Source: Cloacibacterium caeni_C
GTDB taxonomy: Bacteria; Bacteroidota; Bacteroidia; Flavobacteriales; Weeksellaceae
DNA: 8,108 nucleotides
Reading direction: 5' to 3'
Assembly: GCA_002422665.1 (NCBI GenBank)
Contig: DITA01000034.1
Span: 1-8,108, forward strand
Part shown: one piece after another, positions 1 to 6,464 of the stretch
Layout of the letters: the number at the start of each line of letters is the position of its first letter
Position numbering within the stretch: position 1 is the stretch's first letter
The notes under the pieces: model-generated
What the model was told of the DNA's origin: nothing
Seen by the model: the letters and a program-made list of their open reading frames with translations, nothing else
Databases searched by the model: none
Translations under genes and position numbers: made by a program

Positions 1-425
1 GGGATAAAGAAAACGCAGAATCAGGGGAAGTTACCTCAGAATATGCATCAAAAAATTTAGTAGAGAGATTTCAAATGAAGTTTTGGGCGGGAACAGGATA
101 CACGGTTTCTAAAACGCTACGAGAAAATGATTATTTAGGAAGTTTCAGAGTTATAGAAACGCCAGGTCATTCTATGGGGCATATCTCTTTTTTTAGAGAA
201 GAAGACGGAGTCCTTATTGCGGGAGATGTGGCCACAAATATGAATTTACTCACTACAATTCCTGGTTTACATCTTCCACCAAAAATGTTTACTACAAATC
301 AAGATTTAAACGTAAAATCACTTCAGAAACTATCAGCATTAAATCCCCAAATTATTTGTTTTGGACATGGACCAATTCTTTATAATAAGGATAATATTTT
401 CCAAAAATTTGTAGAAAAAATCTGA
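1..425 (+). CDS. MBL-fold metallo-hydrolase, C-terminal part (5' end outside window)
   Basis: The frame is open from the left edge (first complete codon at base 3) to the TGA at 423-425, so only the last ~140 residues are visible. The ATG at 75 is probably internal, because the frame continues without a stop upstream of it. Three late metal-ligand motifs of the metallo-beta-lactamase fold are present in order: PGHSMGH (bases 162-182, His ligand), AGD (219-227, bridging Asp) and GHG (363-371, last His). The HxHxDH motif must lie upstream of the window. These motifs imply a two-metal hydrolase, probably cytosolic. The substrate cannot be told: glyoxalase II-like, lactonase-like and many uncharacterised hydrolases share them. 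The stop codon abuts that of the convergent endonuclease III gene with no base between. Fold assignment is firm; specific function is unknown. Confidence 0.85.
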   Translation, partial: DKENAESGEVTSEYASKNLVERFQMKFWAGTGYTVSKTLRENDYLGSFRVIETPGHSMGHISFFREEDGVLIAGDVATNMNLLTTIPGLHLPPKMFTTNQDLNVKSLQKLSALNPQIICFGHGPILYNKDNIFQKFVEKI

Positions 426-1046
426 TTATTTCTCAAAAAGCATTTTCGTGATGTAATCTTTCTCCTGATTTCCTCTGGCTGGAGAATATTCTCTGCCGTA
501 GAAAATAATTTGAAGGTGAAGTTTATTCCAAGTTTCTTTTGGGAAAAGTTTTTTAGCGTCGTTTTCAGTTTGAACCACGTTTTTTCCTTCGGTTAATTTC
601 CATTGTTTCATCAATCGATGAATGTGAGTGTCTACTGGGAAAGCAGGAACACCAAAAGCCTGACTCATTACTACACTTGCCGTTTTATGACCTACTCCTG
701 CTAAATTTTCTAAATCTTCAAAATTAGAGGGAACTTCGCCGTCATGTCTTTCTAGAAGTTGATTGGCCATCAATTTTAGATTTTTGGCTTTGGTGGTAGA
801 AAGTCCGATTTCTTTAATTAATTCCTTGATTTCAACTTCTTCCAATTCTGCCATTTTTTCTGGATTGGGAGCTACAGAAAACAATTTGGGAGTTACTTCG
901 TTTACTTTTTTATCAGTAGTTTGCGCAGAAAGTGCAACAGCAACCAATAGTTCATAAGCATTTCTATGGTTCAGTGGAATAGGAACTTCGGGATAGATTT
1001 TTTCTAACTCAGTCATTACTATTTTTGCACGCTCTTTTTTAGTCAT
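426..1046 (-). CDS. nth: Endonuclease III-like DNA glycosylase/AP lyase lacking the iron-sulfur cluster
   Basis: This encodes a 206-residue protein, close to the 211 of E. coli Nth. It should excise oxidised pyrimidines and cleave the abasic site by beta-elimination in base excision repair. The helix-hairpin-helix is at about 113-125 (LAGVGHKTASVV) with catalytic Lys121. Catalytic Asp139 lies in PVDTHIHRL, and the SAQTTDKKVN segment typical of the family is at about 40-49. The oddity is the C-terminus. Where E. coli Nth has the C-x6-C-x2-C-x5-C cluster loop, this protein reads YGREYSPARG followed by a short charged tail, and the entire protein contains no cysteine. Ser188 occupies the place of the first ligand. 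The frame is intact through this region, so a frameshift is unlikely. The ATG at 1046 is the natural start and is preceded by a TAnnTTTG box. It is divergent from the peroxiredoxin gene. Confidence 0.93.
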   Translation of the reverse strand: MTKKERAKIVMTELEKIYPEVPIPLNHRNAYELLVAVALSAQTTDKKVNEVTPKLFSVAPNPEKMAELEEVEIKELIKEIGLSTTKAKNLKLMANQLLERHDGEVPSNFEDLENLAGVGHKTASVVMSQAFGVPAFPVDTHIHRLMKQWKLTEGKNVVQTENDAKKLFPKETWNKLHLQIIFYGREYSPARGNQEKDYITKMLFEK

Positions 1047-1052
1047 TTTCTG

Positions 1053-1060
1053 TAAATTTG
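1053..1060 (+). promoter_or_regulatory. Candidate -7 box for bcp
   Basis: TAAATTTG matches the Bacteroidota -7 consensus TAnnTTTG and ends 16 bases before the bcp ATG, predicting a leader of only about 10 nt. The nearest -33-like element, TTTTTG at 1022-1027, is 25 bases upstream, somewhat further than the usual spacing, and lies inside the nth coding region. Only the -7 match is convincing. Confidence 0.42.
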
Positions 1061-1062
1061 AA

Positions 1063-1070
1063 CAAAAATA
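1063..1070 (-). promoter_or_regulatory. Candidate -7 box for nth
   Basis: Read on the minus strand this is TATTTTTG, another exact TAnnTTTG match, ending 16 bases before the nth start at 1046. It lies two bases from the opposed box that faces bcp, so the two promoters would overlap. No TTG-type -33 element is seen at the expected distance (about 1090-1096), so this rests on the -7 match and position alone. Confidence 0.38.
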
Positions 1071-1076
1071 AGCATT

Positions 1077-1523
1077 ATGTTAAAAATAGGTGATACACTT
1101 CCTACGTTTCAATTAGATAATCAAGATGGAAATCTGGTTAAATCTTCAGATTTCAAAGGGAAAAAATTGGTGGTTTTCTTTTACCCGAAAGCCAATACGC
1201 CAGGTTGTACAGCAGAAGCTTGTAACCTTAATGAAAATATAGAATACTTAACGAAACAAGGCTTTACGATTTTGGGAATTTCAGCAGATCCTGTGAAAAA
1301 TCAAAAGAAATTTCATGATAAATTCGGGTTTAAATATGATTTATTAGCTGACGAAAACCATGAAGTTTGTGAAAAATTCGGGGTGTGGCAACTCAAAAAA
1401 TTCATGGGCAAAGAATTCATGGGAATTGTGAGAACTACCTTTTTATTTGATGAAAATTCTGTTTGTACAGGAGTCATCGAAAAAGTAGAAACCAAAAATC
1501 ACGCAGCTCAAATTTTGAAGTAA
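1077..1523 (+). CDS. bcp: Thioredoxin-dependent peroxiredoxin, Bcp/PrxQ type
   Basis: This encodes a complete 148-residue cytosolic thiol peroxidase that reduces H2O2 and organic hydroperoxides with electrons from thioredoxin. The thioredoxin-like fold is complete. The active-site segment FYPKANTPGCTAEAC has peroxidatic Cys44 and a second Cys49 five residues on, the spacing of atypical two-cysteine Bcp/PrxQ enzymes. Conserved Arg119 is in GIVRTTFLFD. Length equals the family norm of about 150. Further cysteines at 88 and 120 are not part of the standard mechanism. The ATG at 1077 is the first start after the divergent spacer and gives the canonical N-terminus (LKIGDTLPTFQL). It has its own TAnnTTTG box and ends three bases before the stop of the convergent acetyltransferase gene. 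Confidence 0.95.
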   Translation: MLKIGDTLPTFQLDNQDGNLVKSSDFKGKKLVVFFYPKANTPGCTAEACNLNENIEYLTKQGFTILGISADPVKNQKKFHDKFGFKYDLLADENHEVCEKFGVWQLKKFMGKEFMGIVRTTFLFDENSVCTGVIEKVETKNHAAQILK

Positions 1524-1526
1524 TCT

Positions 1527-2039
1527 TTATAAATCAGCTTCGAAATATAATAATTCTTCTGGGTCACCATCCATGAAGAATTTTTTTTGGAATTTTAAGC
1601 CCAGTTTTTCTAATAATTTTCTGGAAGCGTAGTTGTATTCTACAGTAATTCCTCCCAATTTGGTGATATTGAAATCATTTTTAACCAAATTTTTCATAAA
1701 ATTGGCACTTTCATAGCCATAGCCTTTTCCTTCAAATTCTGGTAAAAAAGCAAAGCCAATATCAGGAGCATTATCGGTGTTTTCTCTAGCGTAAACTCCA
1801 CAAGTTCCCATTTTAGAAGAATCTTCCTTTAGAATTACGGTAAAACTTCCGTAACCCAGTCTTTCAAACTGAGGAAAACATCTATTGCGAATGTAGTTTT
1901 CGGCTTCTTCTATGGTTCTTACGTTTCTATCACCAATATATTTGATGAAACTTTCAGAATTTAAAAGTTGAAGAATAAATTCGGCATCCTCTAAATCTGT
2001 AGGTTTGAGTAAAAGTCTTTCGGTTTCGTAGGTTTTCAT
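1527..2039 (-). CDS. GNAT-family N-acetyltransferase, RimJ/RimL-like
   Basis: This encodes a 170-residue single-domain acetyltransferase of the Acetyltransf_3 (RimJ/RimL-like) type, which transfers acetyl from acetyl-CoA to an amine. It opens with the typical TERLLLKPTDLEDAE. The acetyl-CoA pyrophosphate loop is in EFEGKGYGYES (about 101-111), and the late motif NYASRKLLEKLGLKF (about 136-150) is characteristic of this branch. Substrate cannot be inferred; such proteins modify ribosomal protein N-termini, small amines or antibiotics. It starts five bases after the stop of the cation antiporter gene upstream, so it is probably the last gene of a three-gene operon and translationally coupled. 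The ATG at 2039 gives a full N-terminus. Confidence 0.9.
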   Translation of the reverse strand: MKTYETERLLLKPTDLEDAEFILQLLNSESFIKYIGDRNVRTIEEAENYIRNRCFPQFERLGYGSFTVILKEDSSKMGTCGVYARENTDNAPDIGFAFLPEFEGKGYGYESANFMKNLVKNDFNITKLGGITVEYNYASRKLLEKLGLKFQKKFFMDGDPEELLYFEADL

Positions 2040-2044
2040 ATTAA

Positions 2045-3112
2045 TTAAGGATAAATTACAGTAAAAATATAAGCTGCTAAGTTCACAAGTAAAACCACAC
2101 CATAGAGAATGTTGGTTTTTCCTCGACTTAGCGATAACATGGTGATAAAAATAGATAATCCCAGCAAAACCATCGATTTATAATCTAATCCTAAAACAAG
2201 GTCTAAATCAAAAATACTGCACACTACTGCAACCGCAGGAATGGTAAGTCCGATAGAAGCCAATGCGGAACCTAAAGAAAGATTGAGGCTGGTCTGTAAA
2301 TCATCTTTTCTGGCTGCTTTAATGGAAGCGATTCCTTCTGGTAATAAAATCACTGCTGCAATGATAACTCCAACCAAAGATTGTGGCAATCCTGCGTTTC
2401 TAATGATCGTTTCTATTGGCGTAGAGAGTTTTTTTGCCATTAATACTACTATTCCAAGACAAACCAATAAGGTAATAAAACTCAGAATACTTTCTTTATA
2501 AGTAGGAACAGAAACCTTTTCTTCTTTGTTTTTGGGTAAAAAATAATTTCTATGTCTCACGGTTTGAACCAATAAAAAAGTGCTGTAAATGGTGAGACAA
2601 GCTATAGAAACAAAAATCAATTGAGGTTGCGTATAAACAGGACCATTTGCACTGGTGGTAAAATTGGGAAGAATAAGGGTAAGCACTAAAATAGCAATCA
2701 AAGAAACGAGTAGGGAATTGGCAGAAGTTCTCGCAAAAAACTGTTCGTGAAATTTCACACTTCCTACCAATAAACTTAAACCTAAAACACCGTTTAAAAT
2801 AAGCATTACCGCTGCGAAAACAGTATCTCTGGCGAGATGTGAGGTTTCTTTTCCTCCTGCTGTCATGAGCGAAATAATAAGTGCTACTTCTATAATTGTA
2901 ATGGAAATCGCCAAAACAATGGTTCCAAACGGTTCGCCAATTTTATGTGCGATGACTTCTGAATGGTGTACTGCAGAAAACACACTTAACATTAAAAAAA
3001 CGCCACAAAGCATTAAAATAACTGTACTGTCTGAATCGGGAGTTAAAAAGTAAATAACCCAAGCTAAAATAGGAGCAATAACCGTCCAATGGAAAAGTTT
3101 TTTTAATTTCAT
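2045..3112 (-). CDS. chaA: ChaA-like calcium/proton antiporter (CaCA superfamily)
   Basis: This encodes a 355-residue inner-membrane protein with about ten to eleven hydrophobic segments, similar in length to E. coli ChaA (366). It carries both inverted alpha repeats of cation/Ca2+ exchangers. Alpha-1 is at about 59-83 (GEPFGTIVLAIS then IIEVALIISLM) with Glu75, and alpha-2 at about 248-293 (LLPEGIAS with Glu259, then SLNLSLGSALASIG). The acidic residues should form the cation site. Between the halves is a hydrophilic, Lys/Glu-rich loop at about 188-206. Expected role: export of Ca2+ (perhaps Na+ or K+) in exchange for protons, at alkaline pH or under salt stress. It lies 17 bases after the YdeI-like gene and five before the acetyltransferase, indicating cotranscription. 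The ion preference is inferred from the family. Confidence 0.9.
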   Translation of the reverse strand: MKLKKLFHWTVIAPILAWVIYFLTPDSDSTVILMLCGVFLMLSVFSAVHHSEVIAHKIGEPFGTIVLAISITIIEVALIISLMTAGGKETSHLARDTVFAAVMLILNGVLGLSLLVGSVKFHEQFFARTSANSLLVSLIAILVLTLILPNFTTSANGPVYTQPQLIFVSIACLTIYSTFLLVQTVRHRNYFLPKNKEEKVSVPTYKESILSFITLLVCLGIVVLMAKKLSTPIETIIRNAGLPQSLVGVIIAAVILLPEGIASIKAARKDDLQTSLNLSLGSALASIGLTIPAVAVVCSIFDLDLVLGLDYKSMVLLGLSIFITMLSLSRGKTNILYGVVLLVNLAAYIFTVIYP

Positions 3113-3129
3113 ACGCGTTTATATTTAAG

Positions 3130-3606
3130 TTATATTCCTTTTTTACCTGCTAAAATCATTTCTATCAATTTCACCTTTCGGTTTTCTCTGGTTTCTGGTT
3201 TTTTGGCTTCGGTAATCCATCTCATGTATTCTTTCCGATGCGTGTAAGACATTTTTTGATACATTTCAAAAGCCTTTTTGTTCTTTTCAAAAACTTCTAA
3301 AACATCTTCAGGAATTTCTACAATTCTTTCTTCTTGGTCTTCCCAAAGTTTCACCGTAACCTTATCGCCAAACGTTTTCCCGAGTTGTTTTCTCACCTCT
3401 TGTGTTAATCCCAGTAGATGACAATCACTTTTCATTTTGGCAAGGCTTCCTCTATATTCTACTTTTTCGTCAAGCAAAGCTTTGATTTTCACCTGACCTT
3501 TTTTGCCAAATAATTCTTCTGTAGAGAAAGGAAAGTCTACAAAGGCAGCGTTCATAGTGCCATTTTGTTTAATTTCTGCTTCAAAAGTGATGTAATCCGT
3601 TGTCAT
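3130..3606 (-). CDS. YdeI/OmpD-associated (OmdA) family protein with DUF1905 domain
   Basis: This encodes a 158-residue soluble protein. The N-terminal ~90 residues (FEAEIKQNGTMNAAFVDFPF onward, including YRGSLAKM and HLLGLTQEVRKQLGK) look like the beta-rich DUF1905 domain. The C-terminal part from about 97 (PEDVLEVFEKNKKAFEMY, then SYTHRKEYMRWI and AKKPETRENRKVKLIEMI) matches the YdeI/OmdA family, sometimes called bacteriocin-protection or OmpD-associated. The molecular function of these proteins is not established. There is no signal peptide or membrane segment. It is the first gene of the probable operon with the ChaA-like antiporter and the acetyltransferase. Upstream there is only an imperfect promoter box (TATTTTTA on the minus strand, 3655-3662). 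The family call is confident; no function is claimed. Confidence 0.85.
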   Translation of the reverse strand: MTTDYITFEAEIKQNGTMNAAFVDFPFSTEELFGKKGQVKIKALLDEKVEYRGSLAKMKSDCHLLGLTQEVRKQLGKTFGDKVTVKLWEDQEERIVEIPEDVLEVFEKNKKAFEMYQKMSYTHRKEYMRWITEAKKPETRENRKVKLIEMILAGKKGI

Positions 3607-3672
3607 TTTTATGAATTTTGAGGAAAAAGAAACGTTTAAAAAATTATGATTTCCTAAAAATAAGAAAATTTG

Positions 3673-3699
3673 AGTTTTTATAAAAGTTTTTTAAAAACT
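3673..3699. repeat. AT-rich inverted repeat upstream of the YdeI-like gene
   Basis: The 8-base arms AGTTTTTA (3673-3680) and TAAAAACT (3692-3699) are perfectly complementary around an 11-base loop. It lies in the 167-bp spacer (3607-3773) between the YdeI-like operon start and the S46 gene end. The stem is almost pure A/T and no gene faces it as a leader or terminator. In a spacer this AT-rich it may be chance. An operator for the operon is possible but unsupported. Confidence 0.3.
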
Positions 3700-3718
3700 A
3701 AACGGATTAAAAAGCAAT

Positions 3719-3749
3719 AAAAAAACCTCGAAGAAATTTCTCCGAGGTT
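3719..3749 (-). terminator. Intrinsic terminator after the S46 peptidase gene
   Basis: Arms AACCTCG (3724-3730) and CGAGGTT (3743-3749) form a 7-bp stem, extended past one A/C mismatch by three more pairs. On the minus strand the stem is followed by a T run (complement of the A run 3719-3723, then more T-rich sequence). It begins 24 bases beyond the peptidase stop codon. On the plus strand the tail after the stem is much weaker, so the terminator works mainly for the minus strand. It should insulate the peptidase transcript from the YdeI-chaA-GNAT operon. Confidence 0.85.
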
Positions 3750-3759
3750 AATTTTAGAA

Positions 3760-3772
3760 GCAACAAAGTTGC
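3760..3772. repeat. Small perfect hairpin between peptidase stop and terminator
   Basis: GCAAC-AAA-GTTGC is a 5-bp stem with a three-base loop, immediately downstream (minus strand) of the S46 stop codon and just before the main terminator. It could protect the mRNA 3' end or be incidental. Confidence 0.35.
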
Positions 3773-3773
3773 C

Positions 3774-5884
3774 TTATTTTCTGATAGTCATTTCGTTTAA
3801 TAAATAACCAGCTCCGTGATATTTATCCATTACCCAAAGTAAGAATCTTACATCTAGGTTGATGGTTTTTTGCCATTGTTTTTCGAAAACGATATCTCCT
3901 GAAAGTGCTTCAGAGTTACCATCGAAAGCAAGACCAATTAATTCACCATTTCCGTTTAAGATAGGAGAACCAGAGTTTCCACCTGTAATATCATTATCTG
4001 ATAAGAAGTTTACAGGCATGTAACCTTTTTTGTCTTTGTATGGGCCGAAATCTTTTTTCTTGTATAAATCTAACAATCTTTGAGGTAAGTCAAACTCTGC
4101 GTCGCCTTTTTTGTATTTAGCCACCATACCTTTCATATCGGTATAGAAGTTATCTTTTACGCCATAATATTGTCTGTCTTTTCTGATTGGTAATCTGTCT
4201 ACTTTACCAAAAGTTACTCTCATAGTAGAGTTAGNNGCATAGATTTTCTAAGACCGTCAAAGTATAATCTTGTGTTTTTAGCAAATTGGTCATCAGCTTT
4301 TACATATTTGTCTCCAAACATCATAGCTTCTGCCACCATAATTCCTGAGAATTTGTAAAGCGGATCATTTTCTAGAACAGCTAAACTAGGATTTTCGATG
4401 AATTTAAGTAGAGATTCTTTGGTGCTGAAAATAGAAGCGTCTGCTTGGTTAGCTAATTCTGCTGGATTAGAATATTTCATCACCGGAAGTTGATAATCAA
4501 ACGGTACTTTGTTCTTATAAAGAGAAAGTAAAGTTTGTAACATATCTTTTTCTACTACTGGGTGGAAACCATCGTAAGAAGCTTCTATACCAGCTAGAAC
4601 TCTAGCTTTCATAGCTGCTTTTCCAGCTTCGTTTTGCTCAATATAAGATTTAAGAGCAGCACCAATTCTGTAAGGAAGAACTGCATATTTAGCATTTCTT
4701 TGGAATTGGGTAGCGTAGTTTCTTTCTAAATTTCTATCAGCAATCAATTTGTAATACGCTTCGATTTCTGAAAGAACATTTCCATAAGTAGCTTTGTTTT
4801 CTGCTAAGTTTGCCCATTCTTGGAATTTAGCCTCTACTTTTTGTTTGTCTGCAACTGTTCCGTTTTTGTTTACAGATTCTATGGTTCCAGCTCTGTTTTT
4901 CCAGTAGTTTGCCACAGAAGCGTATTGAGAAGCGTAATCTAATCTGATTTGAGTGTCTTTGTCCATGTACTTCTTCATCACATCCATTGCAGTTTTAGAA
5001 GCATCTACCCAACCGATATAATCTTTAGTAACCAATTGATTGATTCCATAAGAAGTTAAATATCTGTTAGTTCTACCAGGATAACCCATAATCATGGTGA
5101 AATCACCAGGTTTTACTCCTTTCATAGAAATAGGAAGGTGATATTTAGGTTTTAATGGAACGTTGTTTAATGAATACTCTGCAGGATTTCCGTTAGCATC
5201 ACCATAAATTCTGAAAACAGAGAAGTCACCAGTATGTCTTGGCCATTCCCAGTTATCGGTATCACCACCGTATTTACCGATAGATTCTGTAGGAGTTCCT
5301 ACTAATCTTACGTCTTTATAATCTTGATATACGAAATAGTAAAATTCATTTCCACTGAAGAAATCTCTTACTACTACAGTGTATTTACCATTTTCTGAAT
5401 TTTCTTTTTGGATGGCTTTGTATTCTGCTTCGATTACGGCGCGTCTTTCGTCAGCAGACATTTGAGGATTAAGTTTCCCGTTGATTCTTGCGGTTACATC
5501 ATCCATTCTTACTAAAAATCTCACATAAAGATTTTTTGCAGGAAGCTCTTCTTTGTTGTTCATGGCGAAGAAACCATCTTTTAAATAATTTTTTTCTGGC
5601 GTAGAAAGTGCTGCAATAGCATCATAACCACAGTGGTGGTTTGTGAAAAGCAAACCTTCTTTAGAAACTACTTCTGCGGTACAACCACCATTAAACTGTA
5701 CGATGGCGTCTTTTAGGCTAGAGTTGTTTACAGAATAAATTTCTTCTGCAGTTAATCTAAGACCTTGTTTTTGTAAGTCTTTTCCGTTTAATCTCTTTAC
5801 GAGCATCATCAGCCACATTCCTTCGTCTGCACGCATTTGTGCAAAGCTCAATAGAAATGTGAATAGTAAAAATATTCTTTTCAT
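3774..5884 (-). CDS. Family S46 dipeptidyl-peptidase, DPP7-like; frame interrupted at ambiguous bases
   Basis: This is one gene read in two frames because of NN at 4235-4236. The first part runs from ATG 5884 to the gap (about 549 residues); the second resumes before 4223 as [A]NSTMRVTFGK and ends at 3774. Together they give about 702 residues plus those lost in the gap, near the ~710-720 of P. gingivalis DPP7 and DPP11. Residues 1-19 look like a signal peptide (cleavage after QMRA), so the enzyme is exported to the periplasm or surface. The chymotrypsin-like triad is visible: His84 in TNHHCGYD, Asp220 in WPRHTGDF, and Ser in TGGNSGSP. It should release dipeptides from peptide N-termini. The segment GLAFDGNSEAL has Gly where, as I recall, acid-specific DPP11 has Arg, favouring DPP7-like hydrophobic P1 preference. 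A terminator follows. The family is certain; the subtype is inference. Confidence 0.93.
4235..4236. other. Two ambiguous bases (NN), probable assembly gap inside the S46 gene
   Basis: The bases are unresolved. Upstream (minus strand) the S46 frame ends YFDGLRKSM; downstream it resumes in a different frame as ANSTMRVTFGK. S46 proteins typically have a short extra stretch ending in PDANST here, so a number of bases are probably missing. NN then stands for a gap of unknown size, not exactly two bases. If the gap were truly two bases the gene would be frameshifted. Confidence 0.85.
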
Positions 5885-5974
5885 TGATCTAAAAAATTTT
5901 ATGGGTAAATGTATGAATTAAAAGCGATTTTTGAAAATTGGTATATAATTTGACTGGTCTGTTACAAATTACCT

Positions 5975-6400
5975 ATGATGAAAACACGTTTTTTTATAAT
6001 CAGCTTATTATCAATTTCATTTTTTATGATGAGTTTTGCTCCACAGAAAGAAGTTTCTTCTCTGAAAAGAAAGTGGATGTTGGTTGAATTTCAAGGATTT
6101 ACCAAAGAAGAACTCATTCAGAAAAAAGCATATTTAGACCTAACTCACTTCGAAAAAGGAGGTGGTGCAAAAATGGGCTGCAACAGTATTTTTTTCTCTG
6201 TAAAACTGAAAAATAATCACAGAATACATTTCTCAGGAGTAGGTTCTACCATGATGTATTGTGACGGAAACATGAAATTAGAAGAAAACTTCGGGAAATT
6301 ATTACCTACGATAACCAAATATCAAGTAAAAGGACATTTTTTGACTTTGAAAAATAAAAATGGACAAACCATGAAATTTGTTGCCGAAGATTGGGACTGA
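5975..6400 (+). CDS. Secreted META-domain (HslJ-like) protein
   Basis: This encodes 141 residues. An N-terminal signal peptide (MMKTRFFIISLLSISFFMMS, cleavage near FAPQ) has no lipobox cysteine, so a soluble periplasmic protein is expected, not a lipoprotein. The mature part is one META domain: the opening KWMLVEFQG (Trp34), the hallmark MGCN (Cys69), then STMMYCDGNMKLEENF (Cys96), and a last strand pair ending in LTLKNKNGQTMKFV. The two cysteines could pair after export. E. coli HslJ, of the same family, is linked to heat-inducible expression and novobiocin resistance; the biochemical role of META domains is unclear. Start codons are possible at 5975 and 5978, a difference of one Met. It is divergent from the S46 peptidase gene across a 90-bp spacer with no exact TAnnTTTG box on either strand (nearest: TATAATTTG at 5944-5952 on plus). 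Confidence 0.85.
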   Translation: MMKTRFFIISLLSISFFMMSFAPQKEVSSLKRKWMLVEFQGFTKEELIQKKAYLDLTHFEKGGGAKMGCNSIFFSVKLKNNHRIHFSGVGSTMMYCDGNMKLEENFGKLLPTITKYQVKGHFLTLKNKNGQTMKFVAEDWD

Positions 6401-6415
6401 TAGTTTGATATTAAG

Positions 6416-6423
6416 TAGATTTG
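6416..6423 (+). promoter_or_regulatory. Candidate -7 box for the SemiSWEET genes
   Basis: TAGATTTG is an exact TAnnTTTG match in the spacer after the META gene. A TTG at 6391-6393 lies 22 bases upstream, within the range known for Bacteroidota -33 elements. This predicts a leader of roughly 75 nt containing the tandem repeat at 6465-6507. A second near-match, CAAATTTG (6446-6453), has TTTG of the first box at the correct distance and could be an alternative start. Confidence 0.42.
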
Positions 6424-6464
6424 ATGAAGATTTTGAAAAAATTCGCAAATTTGAATTAAAAAAA

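Noticed and set aside
763..957. Plus-strand open frame inside nth
   Set aside because: It lies wholly antisense to a well-conserved gene, and its translation is low-complexity Ser/Asn-rich with no recognisable domain; a shadow frame.
1517..1545. GAAG/CTTC inverted repeat at the bcp/GNAT convergent junction
   Set aside because: Four-base core with a loop of about 17 bases and no T run; chance-level.
2241..3053. Two plus-strand open frames opposite the ChaA-like gene
   Set aside because: Both mirror the codon pattern of the antiporter gene, show no domain and have no promoter; shadows.
4220..4223. Apparent 4-base overlap of two peptidase genes (ATGA-type coupling)
   Set aside because: The overlap is created by the ambiguous bases at 4235-4236. 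S46 homology continues from one part into the other and the residues just upstream of the second ATG (ANST) belong to the family, so this is one interrupted gene.
5928..5952. Possible promoter TTTTTG ... TATAATTTG before the META gene
   Set aside because: The -7-like box has a 3-base instead of a 2-base spacer, and the upstream TTTTTG is only about 10 bases away; it does not fit the known spacing.
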